A stretch of DNA of 64,000 nucleotides from Geosiphon pyriformis (GCA_016748015.1 JAAOMT010000334.1:1-64000), one strand, 5' to 3'; shown: positions 12,222 to 25,254, numbered from the stretch's first letter. The notes: a model not told the origin generated them from the sequence alone. Translations and numbers: made by a program.

Positions 12222-15128
12222 AATTAAAATTTCTTGTAATTTAATATAGTCATGATATTATATAATTTAAATCATTTTGGTAGAGAACAAAGTTTCATCG
12301 AAATTTATTCTTTTTGAAGGTGAAAACTTTTAAACTATTTTTTTTATTGAATTTCAAGATCTTATAAGGAGGCAATTTTTTTATCGAATTTCAGTTAGAA
12401 AATGTTACAGTCAAATCGCTCTAATATCAACTTTGTGAGACCAAATGCTGTCGTTGATATATAAAGAGTTGGATTAAGATAGAGTTAAGGATATTTTAAT
12501 TGACTTTAAAGAATGATATAAATTTAAAGTATTAATGATTAATTAATATTACACAACTTTTATATAGAAAAAATAATTTATATACAATAAATAAATTCTT
12601 TAAAATACATTTAACATTTGAATTTTAAAAATTGATATTTTGAAAATATAATTTCTTTATATTTCAAATTATTATTGGAGTTCAAATTTTGATTAATTTT
12701 AAAGTTCAGAATGAAAAACAATTTAAATATTATTTCAGCTAAAATATCTTGGCAATGATTCGCAAACTAAAGTAAAAATCATAATTTGTATCAAAAATAT
12801 ATAAAGTTTACAGAGAAAATAACAAACAAAATTAATCTATATATATTCTCTCATCAAAACAACATTATTTCTTTTGTTTAAAATATATAAAAAATGGCTA
12901 AATCTCATCACTTTGTACATTTTAAACTGTATATTTACCACAAATAATTACAAATATTGCAATATTGTTTTTTCATAAATAAATAAAAGTTTGATATTTC
13001 TTATTATATTTATTACTATTGTAATTATCTAAAATCATTGTAATTATATAATACAGATTTGTTTTTTGTATTAAAGATGACCAATAAAATTTTATGAAAT
13101 AATAATACTAGATAAAAAAAATAAAAGTAAGCTTAATAATATTCAATATTATTTAAATAAAAAAATTTCATATTAAAATATATATAATAATTTAAATTAG
13201 ATTGATATCAATATTGATAAAAGATCATATATTAGTTTATTTGTATCAAAAAATTTATTATTAAAGAGGTTGATAATAAAGAAGTGTAACTGCATAAACA
13301 AATAAAAATTTTAATGAATTTTTTGATCTAGATGGTATTTTTATTTGCTAATCAATTTATTATTTTATGAATGATCTTTTAAAATCAATAGATTTTTGTT
13401 AGAATTAATAATCCAGGAAGCTTGGTTTTTTGAAATTATTTCAATTTCATTGTATAAGAAGTCATTAATCTCAAAATAAAGCTAGATTTATAAAAAGAAG
13501 TAAATAATTGATTCCATTCATGATCAAATATTCAAACCAAATTATTTTGACTTCAGGTATCTACTTAAATTCAAACCATTAAGCAAATTTCATTGATGTG
13601 TTGTAATTGAATTTCGAAACTTTTAATAATATTCAAGGCTGAATTCCAAAATACATATTGAATCTGTGAAAATATTATGGTTGGATTTATGGCCACATTA
13701 TGGAGAATTTATTATTGAGATTACGTTAAATAGTTGAACTGTCCAAAGATTTCAAATTTAATTTTTAAGAAAAAGGGTAGAATTTATTATTTGAACGAGT
13801 AAATCTATAATTCGTTGTGTATCGGAGGATTCGGGATATTTCTTACAATCAGGTAAATTATTTTTAGTATTTCCTTTTAATAGCACATAGAAAAAAATCG
13901 AACTTAGAACATTATCCAATTTTAGTTTTGTCCTGTTAGCCATAAAATTAATTGGCATGTATAATTATTCACAATACTAGAGATAAGGTAATCACAGTGA
14001 ATCTAGATTTTAACGATACAATACATCACCTCCTCAAGGGTTTCAAAAATTGCACTATAGAGCAAAAGTGAAAAATCCAAAAATTTTAATTCAAAAGATT
14101 AGGATGAGAAGAATAATTGTTTTGTCCAAGGGTTGGGAATAAAGTTTAAAACTAGCACAAAATGCAAAAAGAATATATACATTAAAAATTCGTAAATAAC
14201 AAACATACTTTCATTTTCATTGATCATCCTGTAAGAAACGTTAAAAATAGAAGGCTCATTTTTAAAAGTTTTTCATAATTATGGAGCTCTAAACCCTTTT
14301 CGTAGGTTATGCCTAAATAAATATCGTAAAGGAAGAGAAATGAACGAAATTCAATAGATTAGTCATCTCTTATGATCAAAAACTATTATCCATCTTTACT
14401 TATTTGCTAGATCGACGAAACATGCTTCCCCTTCAATTATTAGAGGAAAAATAGTTGTCTCCAAGAGCAATTTTCATCATGACAAATCTAGTTGATATCA
14501 CTTTTGGTGATCATTTTTCTGCCGATACGGAAACCTAAAGCTAATAAAATGAAAATCATCATCCAATTTCATAATACTTGTAAATCTGATCTTGGGAAGC
14601 CCGATTTTCAAACAAAAAGGTTCGGATTAAACAGGATATTTTGATAGAAAGGATATCCATAAATATGGTTAGCCTAAATTTACATGTTGGCGAATTTGTA
14701 TTTGATTTTCAAAAAGTTAATTGATTCTGCATAAAGTCACTCTGGGATTAAAATGCACGTTACTATAAGATTTTTCGTATGATTGGATCTTGATCTCAAT
14801 ATGTCAAAGAGGGTTTTGTTTTACTCATCGTCAGATTCTTCTCATCTATTCTATATTTAGAAAAATTTTAGACGGGAAAGCTGATGAGGTAATATTCGCA
14901 CGAAATCTTTGAAGCTATTTTCTAATTAAATAAACATTGGAAACATCTAATATCAATTAATGATAGTATATTTAAAACAATGTAGATAGACTTCCGAACT
15001 TTTATTGCTCCCTACATAAAACAAGGGTAGCGTTTTTCCAACAGAAATTGCCAGAGAAGCGTAATTTTCTCTATCTTTTGATTTCCTATTATTCACCGTT
15101 AAAAAGTACTTTATCTCATATAAAAAAA
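12222..15128. other. intergenic, no gene seen
   Basis: AT-rich sequence between the lipase-like gene and the nickel/cobalt transporter. A 66-codon minus-strand ORF at 13758-13958 has no recognisable family and no supporting exon, so it is not called. From about 14000 the sequence is less AT-rich and should include the transporter promoter. Confidence 0.5.
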
Positions 15129-16304
15129 ATGTCGAGATCAATTGTTGAAATAGAAAATGGACCGACAATTTATACGCCATTACTTCCAAAAGGTCTCACT
15201 CGTTTCAGCACATCTTCAAATGTGACTCGAAACATAATAGTACTTGTTTCTTCACTAGTTGTGTTGAACATCGCAGCATGGTTTGGAGCAGCGGTTGCAT
15301 TTCAAGATTATCCCTCGCTTATGGGTACCGCTGCATTAGCCTACACACTCGGTTTACGTCATGCAGTTGATGCAGACCATTTGGCAGCAATCGATAATGT
15401 CACTCGTAAATTACTTCACTCAGGAAAACAACCAATATCAGTCGGACTCTATTTTTCGCTCGGACACTCAACTATTGTTATCTGTACTTCTGCAGCAATT
15501 GCCGCTACAGCAACCGCAGTTAAGGATAAATTGGATGAGTTCCAAGCAATCGGTGGTTTAATAGGTGCAATAGTATCAGCAACGTTCTTATTTGTGATAG
15601 GAATCATGAATTTGATCGTGTTCATATCAGTATTCCGTTCTTTCAAAAGAATGAAACAAACCGGATCTTTTGAAGAAGAAAGTATCGATGAAATTATGAA
15701 TAATTCTGGAATGCTTGGTAGATTTTTTGCACCCATGTTTCGATTCATCGATTCAAGTTGGAAAATGTATCCGCTTGGAGTTTTGTTTGGATTCGGTTTT
15801 GACACGAGTACCGCAGTTGGCTTATTGGGAATTGCGGCGTTTCAAGCCAATCAAGGGTTACCCATTTGGCTAATCATGATTTTTCCTATGTTGTTTACCG
15901 CTGGAATGGCATTGATTGATACGGCTGATGGAATTTTAATGCTAGGAACTTATACCTGGGCATACATCAATCCTATTCGAAAACTTTATTACAATCTTGT
16001 CATCACTCTATTGTCGGTATTGGTTGCATTTATTGTTGGTGGAATCGAATTCTTGAATATTATTGGCGAAAAACTACAACTTGAGGGTCCATTTTGGGAT
16101 TTCTTTTCAGGATTAGGTAAAAATTTTGGGACCATTGGATATTTGATTATTGGGTTGTTTGTTGGCACTTTTCTCTTGGCGAAAATTTTCTATCAATTTT
16201 CCGGCCTTGAAGATTTGGAGCATAAGTTCGATACTCCTGTTGAGGAAGATACTACAAATACGCATAAAATATATGCTGAAACAGATGATGGGATATCGGG
16301 CTAG
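15129..16304 (+). CDS. nickel/cobalt transporter, NiCoT family
   Basis: A single uninterrupted ORF encodes 391 aa. It is a polytopic membrane protein expected to carry Ni2+ and/or Co2+ across the plasma or an organellar membrane. The NiCoT signature RHAVDADHLAAIDN lies at residues 77-90 (His78, Asp83, His84). It is followed by LGHSTIV near 111-117, GFGFDTSTAVGLLG near residue 220, and FTAGMALIDTADG further on, all diagnostic for the family. About eight hydrophobic segments are visible, with a long acidic loop (EEESIDEI) after the fourth and a hydrophilic C-terminus. The ATG at 15129 was chosen because the frame upstream has no ATG, only a TTG at 15048. Length matches fungal and bacterial NiCoT proteins. 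Unlike its intron-rich neighbours it has no intron, which may reflect horizontal or retroposed origin. Nickel supply to urease is a likely role but is not shown here. Confidence 0.95.
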   Translation: MSRSIVEIENGPTIYTPLLPKGLTRFSTSSNVTRNIIVLVSSLVVLNIAAWFGAAVAFQDYPSLMGTAALAYTLGLRHAVDADHLAAIDNVTRKLLHSGKQPISVGLYFSLGHSTIVICTSAAIAATATAVKDKLDEFQAIGGLIGAIVSATFLFVIGIMNLIVFISVFRSFKRMKQTGSFEEESIDEIMNNSGMLGRFFAPMFRFIDSSWKMYPLGVLFGFGFDTSTAVGLLGIAAFQANQGLPIWLIMIFPMLFTAGMALIDTADGILMLGTYTWAYINPIRKLYYNLVITLLSVLVAFIVGGIEFLNIIGEKLQLEGPFWDFFSGLGKNFGTIGYLIIGLFVGTFLLAKIFYQFSGLEDLEHKFDTPVEEDTTNTHKIYAETDDGISG

Positions 16305-18533
16305 TTTTAGAAGAATCGATAATAAGAACGAATGTGCAAATAATTATAGGTTATTACAATTGTGTAAATAGCATTAGTTTTTGGTAAAATAGCTATTTCT
16401 TTTGAAAAAAGAAATTATGCTTGTAAAATTTTCAATTTTAACAAGATCTTTAACATTAAATGTTAAGAAATCCAAAAAATATCGAGTTAAAATGAAGCAA
16501 TGAAGTCACAAAAATCGAACCTATTTAAGTTTTCGTTACGCGTCAAAAAAATTTCTTACTGAAAAATCTCTATATATATTATCAAATGATGACATTCAAG
16601 CTTTAATAGCGGCCTAATTGATTTATATGAACAATTTCGTTGAGCCTAGTATTGGCTTTTCTTTCTTTTTTACTTTGTTTATCAAGGGAAAATAACATTT
16701 TCTAGGCTGATAAGTATAAAAAAAATAATAATCTCTTTGAAAAAAAAGTTGAATAAACAAATTTCAGCGTTTCCAATGTTAAAAGAAAAGTTTTTCCTAA
16801 GCTCAAAGCTGTAAGATTTGTTTCACCAAAATTCGAAGATTACTTTCAATCATTTGCTATCTTGGGCAATTACGCAATCACAACAATAGGGAAAAAAGAA
16901 ATATAACGCCGATTTTTTTGACAGACATAGTTTACCATACAATGTATATATAGATACATCAAAAATTTATAAAACTGGTTTTCGCGTTGGTATAACCTGC
17001 CCTTTTTTCCTTTATAATAAAAATTCATATAAGGTTAAATAATAAGACTTACAAAAAAGGTGATTTTATATAATGACATATTATTTGCAAATGAACTATT
17101 GTTTAAAACCTAAGGTCAAAGAACTATAATAAACTTTTTTTTCATTTGGTTTAAGTAATATTTTAGTTTGAAATTTAATAGCTTTTTATATTTGATGTTA
17201 AATTTGTCATTATAAAAGATAATTTCGAGAGTTTTTGTGACATATTTTATTTCGATTAATTAAGCTTTAATTTAAAACTTTTCCTTTAAAAAAAAATCCA
17301 AAAACGTAAAAATTCATTACGTCAAAGAATAAATAGAATAATAAAGATCTTAAATTTTAATAATTTAAAAATATGTTAAAAATTTTCATTTTTATATTTT
17401 TGCACATCTCAAAAGCGACAAATCTTGTTTGAGGATTGGAATTTTTTATACAATATAAATATTGTTTATGAAATACAATATCATAAAACCTTATAAAAAT
17501 GCTGTCTATTGAGACTTCTAAATATAATGCATAGCGAAAAAAAGTTTGAAAATGCGTATAAATTATTTTTTTCCTTCCTTCCTTCCTTTAAGGAACTAAA
17601 GCGAGCTCATTTAAAGGGACATTTATGTTCAAAAAATATATAAATCATTAACTTTTTCTCCTTCAAAACAACCCTGGGTGATGCAATTTTTTTCTAAATT
17701 CCTTTCCGAGTTTATTTGCTTCAACTCTCAACTTTGAGACTTATCATAATTCTATTTATTAAGCTCAAACAGTTTTCGGCGAACTTGTTTAGCAGCATCG
17801 ATGTTCGACAGAATGCTCTCCAAACACTTTTCTATTATTCAAAATAATAAGGTAGAATAAAGTAATTTGAAATATTCTTCATGAGGAGCCTGTCATGAGG
17901 CTAGTCGTGAAGAGATGACTAAATGTGTACAAATTATAATAATAGAGCGCTTTAACCCTCAATATAACGAGTTGTTGTCAACTTTCTTTTTAAAAATTTC
18001 TAGTGGATTAATAACCAATCCATTTTTAAATATCTTTATTGAACAATATTTCAAAGACATGATTCATTTTGTTTAATAAGAACTTTTAATTACTATGGTG
18101 AAAAGACAGTCATTAAAAACCCTGGTGCAGAGTTTGGTAAATTATTTAATATAAAATTATTAATGAAAAATGAAAATTCGAATTCAAGTAGCCCCTTTAC
18201 AATTTCAAAGAATCAGGCCTCTACCAAATTTTTACCAAGACTCGAATATTGTTTTGAGCTTACATTTCGAAGATTTTTAGATATTTAAAGTTTGCCTTAA
18301 TTAATTAATTTCTATTGTATTTTGAAAATCTATCGTATGAGTAATAACAAAGCCACATCTTGATAATGCTTAAATATACACTATTTGTAAAAGTCTTTCA
18401 AGAAAATTTTTTAATTTTGTTTCAAATCACAATTCAAATTTGTAAAATTCTAAACTACATATGAAGCAGCAAAATGCTAGAATTTTGTAACTTTATAAAA
18501 TAATTATTTGAGAATTTCATTATCAAATATCTA
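16305..18533. other. intergenic between convergent genes
   Basis: About 2.2 kb of AT-rich non-coding sequence lies between the 3' ends of the transporter and the second lipase-like gene. A short (TTCC)n run occupies 17571-17589. No gene is supported. Confidence 0.5.
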
Positions 18534-20152
18534 TCAAGTTAAATATGGGACTTCATCATCATTCGGTGCCATAATATATCCAAAATATGGACCCCAATGT
18601 GCGCTCGATTCTTCAGGAATATTTCGAGAGAACCTATTAATGCAATCCTAAAAAAAAAGTATATTTTCGAAAATAGGAATAGGAAGTTCTATTCACTAAA
18701 AAATAAATCAGACACCTTACCGGATGTTCACCTTCAAATCGCATGCCCTGACACACATATACAGTCTCGGAAATCTTTTTTGGATCTATATCAACACAAT
18801 CACAGTTAGACTTTCGAGGAATCCAAAATTCCATCATCTCATGTGCATGATCTCTAAAAAATAATGGGACATAATCGTCCGCATAAGTTACACGCCAAAC
18901 CTCTAGCCTTTTGTTAACGAATCGGGCGAATGCTTGATTTCCAATACGTGGTTCGCCGAATGTTACCACGAAAATCCTTAAGCGTGGCTTCCTTATACGA
19001 AGAGCCAGAGCTGAAAACACGGCAAAAACTGTGGGGGTTGAAAAGGAGGTATTTAAGTTGATAATTCACTTTTTAAATAATTTCTTTGCATTTTAGAGCA
19101 TATTTATTTGATAATCTAGATAATTAAAATTTCTAAAAATATAAATACATACCAGCACCTTCACCATGCCCAGTAAAGGCAAAGAAATGTCTCTTATAAA
19201 TATTAGCAACCCAAAATCCTAAACTTTCTAAAATCTTTTCTTTCACTTTTGCAAACCTTTTATGATAAAATTCATTATTAACTAATAGTGGTTCATCCGA
19301 GATTCCATCTGGGTATAAAATTAATTCTCTTGTTTGGGCGAGGCTTAACATTGTAGCATGGTCCAATGAACGACCTCGAAACGTAACAATTATAAATGGT
19401 CTTGACATAAAGGCTGGTTTTAATGGGTCTTGAACCCCATCGATTATTCCTGAAAATAAAGTTTTCCTTTTTTTCAGAAAATTTCAAAGATCACAGGATT
19501 AAATCCGAAACTTTGATGCTTTTTTAATTTTAAACCCACCCCAAACCTCAGGCATAATTAGAGATCTTCTTCGATTTTCTCTATAAGGCAATTGTGCATA
19601 CCGTGCCATTTCCGACAAAAATTGAATTGAATCTTCATGCGTTAACAGATAAGTTTTTGGTTCTGCAGGCTTAAATATGAGGTTCGTGACACTATGCCAA
19701 TAACCAGCAATTAGTCGCCATCCTCTTTTAATTTTCCCGATTAAAGGATCTCTATTATTTTTTTCATTCATTCTTTTTGTGAAATGAGTTTTTTGAGAAG
19801 TGATATTGTTTTTGGAAAGTGTATGTAAGGACGAATTATAATCACTGGATAGAGTAATTACTCGTGTTGAGGATGATAAATGTGATTTGGCACCTGGATA
19901 GAATTCTTGGAGACTTATCAATGGCGAATAATTAGAGTAATTTTTTTTTGATTTGTTAATGAGATTTTCTGTCAATGATAGTAATCTGGACTCTGGTTGT
20001 GATTTAAAAAAATCTTGTGATAAGGTTGATGAAATTTTGATAATTAAGCAAATATATAATATGGTGGTCACGATTGCCAAAAAAAATTTTATAGTTTGGT
20101 TCTCAGAACTTCTAAATAAGTGTTGAAACTTTAATGAGAATATTTGACCCAT
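18534..20152 (-). CDS. membrane-anchored class 3 lipase-like protein, Ser-to-Gly elbow
   Basis: Four minus-strand exons (20152-19540, 19449-19153, 19028-18721, 18647-18534) join in frame to 443 aa. The ATG at 20152 (MGQIFSLKF) was preferred to the upstream TTG. A hydrophobic segment near residues 22-40 (FFLAIVTTILYICLIIKIS) is a probable signal anchor, followed by a long Ser/Lys-rich stem to about residue 150. Family features are IIVTFRGRSLDH, the elbow GHGEGA (298-303), VVTFGEPRIGN (324-334), RVTYADDYVP (349-358) and AHWGPYFG (422-429). Asp355 and His423 are in place, while Gly300 occupies the nucleophile position. The introns inside the elbow (phase 1) and after the EHP motif (phase 0) match the other two paralogues. 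It is likely a catalytically dead or altered alpha/beta hydrolase; ligand and partner are unknown. Confidence 0.85.
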
Positions 20153-22064
20153 AACCAATTATTTTCGAACCCACCACAAAGATTAAAAAAAATTTGGTCA
20201 AAAGGAAATTTTAGATCAATTAAGATCGCTTTCTAAACTAGTCTCAAAGGTTTAAAAACTCTAAAATCAAAGAAGGTTTAATTGCCAAAAAATAGATTCA
20301 TGAGCAGACAGGGCTTTAAAAGTTCTCAAATAGTTTCTTGACTTACATAAACAAATTGATAAGCATGATCAGCTAATTGGCATTGAAAAGCTTAATTGAG
20401 AAACATTAAATATTGAATGATAAGAATTTCCGTAAAGTTTATAGAGACCTTTTTACTTTTTTTTGTGATTACTTTTTTGTGATTATAAAATTGAAAACTA
20501 GCAATATCTCAATTGCATCATATATTTTTACTAGTTGAAGTGACATTTATGACTATATATATTTTTTTAACTTGATTATAATTTATCAGAAAAAATTATT
20601 CTCTAATTCATTTTAAAACTTATTTATTATTTTTAACAAACTTGCTTTTTTTATTGTAATCAAATTAGAATTTTAATTATATTATTTTCAATATTAGAAT
20701 TTAATATATATAGTTAAAACTCTAAGAAGAAATATTCTAGTTAAATTTTTGAAAAAGCTTTTTAACTAAAGTGCTATTAAGTATTTGGTTTCACAAATAA
20801 TAGTCACGATTTAAAAAACCCAACACTTTTTGTATTGTGTGATTTAAAAGCTTTCTTTCAACTGAATAAAATAAAATAAAATAAAATAAAAATATGATTA
20901 GTGATCCTGGGTTTTCCTTATTCAACTTTGAAAAATACAAAAATCCGTAAAAAAATTATACATGCTTAGTAGCTGATAAGCTGTTTTATTTTCTTATCAA
21001 GAGTTTTGTATTAGGTTGAAATATGAATTTTTCGTATCAAGCATAATAACATACAGATATTATTCGTTACACAATTATGCCCCAAATTAGAATTGTCTTT
21101 GAAACAGTTTTTAAAAGACAAAATAGGACCTATTCTTAAGGAATACGAGAGAAGTTGATGTTTATATAGAAAATGAAATTTTATTTTAGAAAGATAGGTT
21201 CGTTATTATTAATATTAATATTAATATTAATATTATTAAGAAACTGAGTAAACAAAATCTTATCTTGCTGAGATTCGTCTACAATTATGACCTAAAGATA
21301 ATGGATAAAATTATCATTGGATTGAATCATTTTCATAAAAGGGTTTACCAATCGCTAATGTAGTTTCATTTGCATGCCACGAATATGTGCGATCATTTTT
21401 TTTTTAGTAGCACAAAAGTTTATTGTGGATATCAAAAATGAAAAGAATAAATTAAATTTAACACATTCTAATAAATTGCTATGCTGGAATTATCTCTTAT
21501 TTTAGAAAAAATATATATCTACTGTAACTTTGTTGAAATGAGAAAAGGTTGCATTTTAAAAAAGTATAAAAAATTAAATTTTCAATATTAATTTTTCTGA
21601 TTTAATGACAATTGTATTCAAATGTAAATATTACATAAAGGTGTTTTTCAAAAAAAGCTTTAGAAATTCACATGTTCCAAAAATTTTGCTAATAAGCTTA
21701 GAATAAGTCAAACCTAAATCTTCGTTTTTTTGTGTTGCTTTCTCCTGAATCGCTTTATCTCAATGAATAGAGTAATCCCGTTTAACAGACTGTACAGAAA
21801 AGTTTTTTCACTAGTTCATTTAAAGTTATCATTTTTTATTTCATTTATTAATCCCTAATTTCTCAATACATAAATCATCTGTTTACCGAATTAATCAAAT
21901 TTTGGCAACCATTTCCAAATGATTAACACTTTAAATTCAAATCTTTTACCATTTCATATTTGAAGAACATCTTATTAGCCAATATATAGGAAAATCTTAT
22001 GTTGAAAAAAGTTAAAGGTTAATAAAAATTCGAAAAGATATAAAAAACTCTTTTAAATGACGCT
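20153..22064. other. intergenic; short microsatellites
   Basis: AT-rich sequence upstream of the lipase-like gene. It contains an (AAAAT)n run at 20865-20891 and a (TTAATA)n run at 21207-21237. No gene is supported. Confidence 0.5.
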
Positions 22065-22262
22065 TCACGTAAGATGAATGGGAAAAATGTAAGCAGGCTT
22101 CTGAAACAAATGCCAGAGTATCTTAAAAACAAACATTCGGTGGCTAAAATTGGCAATTTTCACATTCTTGTGACCAAGTTCTTTCGCTGTAATTATGCCA
22201 CCTTTTTGTAAATTTGTGAGATCTTTCGGGCAACCTATTTTTTGGTAAATTTCAAAAAGCAT
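22065..22262 (-). pseudogene. possible Tc1-type transposase N-terminal relic
   Basis: A 65-codon ATG-initiated ORF reads DLTNLQKGGIITAKELGHKN followed by VKIANFSH at about residues 14-41. This resembles the first helix-turn-helix of Tc1-like transposases, where a conserved 'LT..Q+G.I+..+.LG....IA' pattern is common. No catalytic DDE region follows within the next kilobase, so it would be a 5' fragment. Resemblance is by eye only and chance is not excluded. Confidence 0.3.
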
Positions 22263-22403
22263 AATTTTGCCAACAATTATTAAATTGTCAATATGTAAAA
22301 AAAAACGCAGTAACCAATTAGGTACATGTATATGTAAGAATTATGGAAAAATATTAATAAATTATTTAAAAGAAAGTTTAAATTTTGTTTTAGTACTAAA
22401 TTG

Positions 22404-22461
22404 ATATTATATATTATATATTATATATTATTATATATTATTATATATTATTATTATTATA

Positions 22462-22510
<49 letters not shown>
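22404..22510. repeat. (TATATTA)n / (TTA)n compound microsatellite
   Basis: Several TATATTAT units pass into about twenty TTA units. Confidence 0.95.
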
Positions 22511-22514
<4 letters not shown>

Positions 22515-22690
22515 TTTATCACTTGATTTTAATTAATCTCAGTTAAATTTCATAAAATGCAATCTGAATTCACTTATATGGATAAATCATAGGCTAGCAT
22601 TTTTTGAAGTATTTACAAAGTTTCTTATAATCAAAATTCAATAATTATAACCTTAATTCAATAAATGTATTGAATCTAGCACAACTCACC

Positions 22691-24002
22691 CTAGATTAAA
22701 GTTATCGAAACAGAAACGAAACCTAAAATTACAAACCATCCAAAACTCACGACTATTTTAGAGGAAATTCCCGAATTTGTTTTAGGAGGTCCGGTGGGGA
22801 GTGGATGTTCAGAATCTGATGTTGAAAAACCCTGATCATTACTAATTGTGTTTTTTACAGATGTGTTATAAACTTGCGGTCCAGTGTAAAACCAATATTT
22901 GGCAACAAATGTTTGATTAATTCTTGCCCCTTGTGGTACACTTGGCCTTTGTGGTACACTTGGCTCTTGTGGTATGCTTGGATCGCTATTGAATAAAATT
23001 TTTTTGATGCGAAAAAGTATATCAAGATTAGTGTTCTAACTTTCAAAGAGAATTTTATCAAATATTTGATTAAAAACTTTTTGAAAAATTTAAATACCAA
23101 AGATAATTTGGTGGCAGTTGAACATTTTCAGTATCGACTCTTAACACATAGGTGACGTTTGTAAATATCCCTCCTGGCTTTTTCAGATAAAGAACTTTTG
23201 AATTTCTAATACCAAAGTTTTACTTGACATTTTGAATTTAATTAAAAATTGACTGACCTTATTAGCTGTAGCTCGAGAAATAAACCAATCAATGGTTTCT
23301 GAACCAATATTTACTTGTTTGGTGATATTTGTGACAACCTCTGACTTGTCATTGCCTTGCCACGTGGCTCTGCCACCGTTGACTCCAGGAAGCTAAAATT
23401 ATCAATTAGAAACTTTTTTTATGTTTCAATAATAAAATATTTTGATTTTTATATATTTCGAAAAAACTCACAGGTTGGAAAAAATGTTCTCCAATTATAT
23501 TTTTTTCTAACAACGTGGAGTTTTTCGAATATTTGTCGAATAAATATGCTCGTGGGCCGACTTTGAGGTAAATCAAAAAATTATTCATCATTTGGATAAA
23601 GTCAATAAATTTTTTTAAAAATTTCAAGTATTTTTTACCAAAAGTCCAGTTCCCTTCCTTCCCCACATTGCCAACATCGCACTGATAGGTCTGATACCCA
23701 ATTGCATATAAACCAAAAGATAATTTATGTGGTGCTGGTACAATTAAAGCTTCTGGAAGTATTCCGTCTATTGACAAAATATAAACGAGTTCGTTAGGTT
23801 GTTGTCCATTATTTAATATCTCTAATTATATTGTTAATAATTTTTTAATATTAAAAAACTCACTATTTTGAGTTAAAGTTAGAATGACACTTGACTCGGC
23901 ACTCTTCGAGCTTGGTAAAGTCAAAATACTATCTCCAACAAAGAATTTAAGAGCCAGAAGTAAAATTAGCATTTTTTTGAAGCTGGAATAATATGAGATC
24001 AT
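22691..24002 (-). CDS. DUF3455 protein, secreted and probably GPI-anchored
   Basis: Six minus-strand exons are proposed: 24002-23864, 23821-23639, 23560-23472, 23392-23258, 23205-23098 and 22985-22691, about 315 aa. An N-terminal signal peptide (KKMLILLLALKFFVG) is followed by a DUF3455 domain, seen in GYQTYQCDVG, NWTFVGPRAYLFD, HFFQPLPGVNGGRATWQGND, ETIDWFISRATA, GGIFTNVTYVLRVDT and VPQGARINQTFVAKYWFY. The C-terminus is Ser/Thr/Pro-rich and ends in a hydrophobic tail (VVSFGWFVILGFVSVSITLI) with a Ser/Gly-rich stretch before it, typical of GPI-anchor signals. It is therefore probably a cell-surface or wall protein; the biochemical role of DUF3455 is unknown. An 18-base tandem repeat encodes PSIPQE, PSVPQR and PSVPQG. 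The join between exons 4 and 5 is out of frame by one base with the canonical GT-AG sites visible, so a sequencing error, an unusual splice site or a recent frameshift is present. Confidence 0.75.
22929..22982. repeat. in-frame 18-bp tandem repeat
   Basis: Three near-identical 18-base units lie in the last exon of the DUF3455 gene, encoding PS(I/V)PQx hexapeptides. Being a multiple of three, copy-number change would alter protein length without a frameshift. Confidence 0.85.
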
Positions 24003-25200
24003 GTTTAGGGCCCTAAAACAATTTTTTGTTTTCAAAGGTCTTGAATAAAATTTTACGTAAAATAAATTTTAATTAAAAAATTAGGAATTTGCGTCTATGC
24101 CAATTCTTAATTTGTGAAATTGTGAAAATAAAATAATTTAGCAAAACACGATTAAAATAATAAAACATACAAGTTAATTTCTGGTATTTTTGTTGAAAAT
24201 TACTTTTCTCTTCTCTCTGCATTATATTTTTCTTGGTGAATTTAAATTTGATAGCATGGTTCCACACTAATGCCAATTTGGATTTTCAAGAATTGGAAAA
24301 ACCATGAAATTTGTTTACAAGACAAATAAAAATATATGTACCATGTAATAGCATATTGTTATCTTAGGAAGCAGAAATGAATATTTTATTTTGATTATAA
24401 CAAATTGTTTTTTTTCAACATTTGTAGTTTGAGCCAATCAAAAAGAAAAGAAAAAAGATTTAACTGATACTGTAAATTAAGGCACCAAATATTTGTGAAT
24501 TGTTTTGAACATCGAGATACATTTATATCTATGTTTTGAGAAATGAAAAACGTTAATATTTACTAATAAAGAATAAAGGATAAACCTTTTAAACCAAAAT
24601 ATTTTTCTTCTTTGAAAGTGTTTTTACGGATTCAATTTTCACACCAAATAATTAGCATTTTTTAAATGACTTGGTTTTTTTATTTACATTTTCAAGTTCG
24701 AAGAAATTAACTTAAAAACATCACGATATTTAATTATATTAATCAATCTTCATCAAAATTAATGCTTGAATTTGAACTCATATCCTTAATCCCTTGGTAA
24801 ATTTAAAGTTATTAGCAATCAGTGAAGCATCAAATTTTTTAAAGAAAACTTTGAAAGGAATGGACCAACTTGCCACTATCTTAAAGACTATTAATTAAAT
24901 GTAGCAACCATTAATTCTTTTGATTTAAGAGCCCTGAATGTCAGGTTGCAAATTACAAAATCCCAATCAAAAATATTTTAATTTTATGTGATCAAAACTC
25001 TTTAAAGTGAAACAAATTAACCTTTTATACTCCCAAAATTTTGAAATCTATTTTTGCTAAAAAGTTATGTTAATATATAAAACTTTATAGAAATTTCCAT
25101 TTCTGAATTACCAATGATAGATCATGTAAATATATTATATTATCAATTTATCAGCTCGGAAAATTCTTTTCGCACACAAATAACGTATATCCTTTTAACA

Positions 25201-25234
<34 letters not shown>

Positions 25235-25250
25235 ACTAATTCTTTTCCAT
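24003..25250. other. intergenic, no gene seen
   Basis: Upstream region of the DUF3455 gene. No coding signal is supported. A (TTA)n tract runs from 25199 to 25233. Confidence 0.5.
25199..25233. repeat. (TTA)n microsatellite
   Basis: About eleven TTA units. Confidence 0.95.
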
Positions 25251-25254
25251 CTAC

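Noticed and set aside
13758-13958. 66-codon minus-strand ORF
   Set aside because: An ATG is present but there is no recognisable family and no joinable exon.
15361-15805. ORFs of 66 and 118 codons overlapping the nickel/cobalt transporter
   Set aside because: They are other-frame shadows of a well-supported gene.
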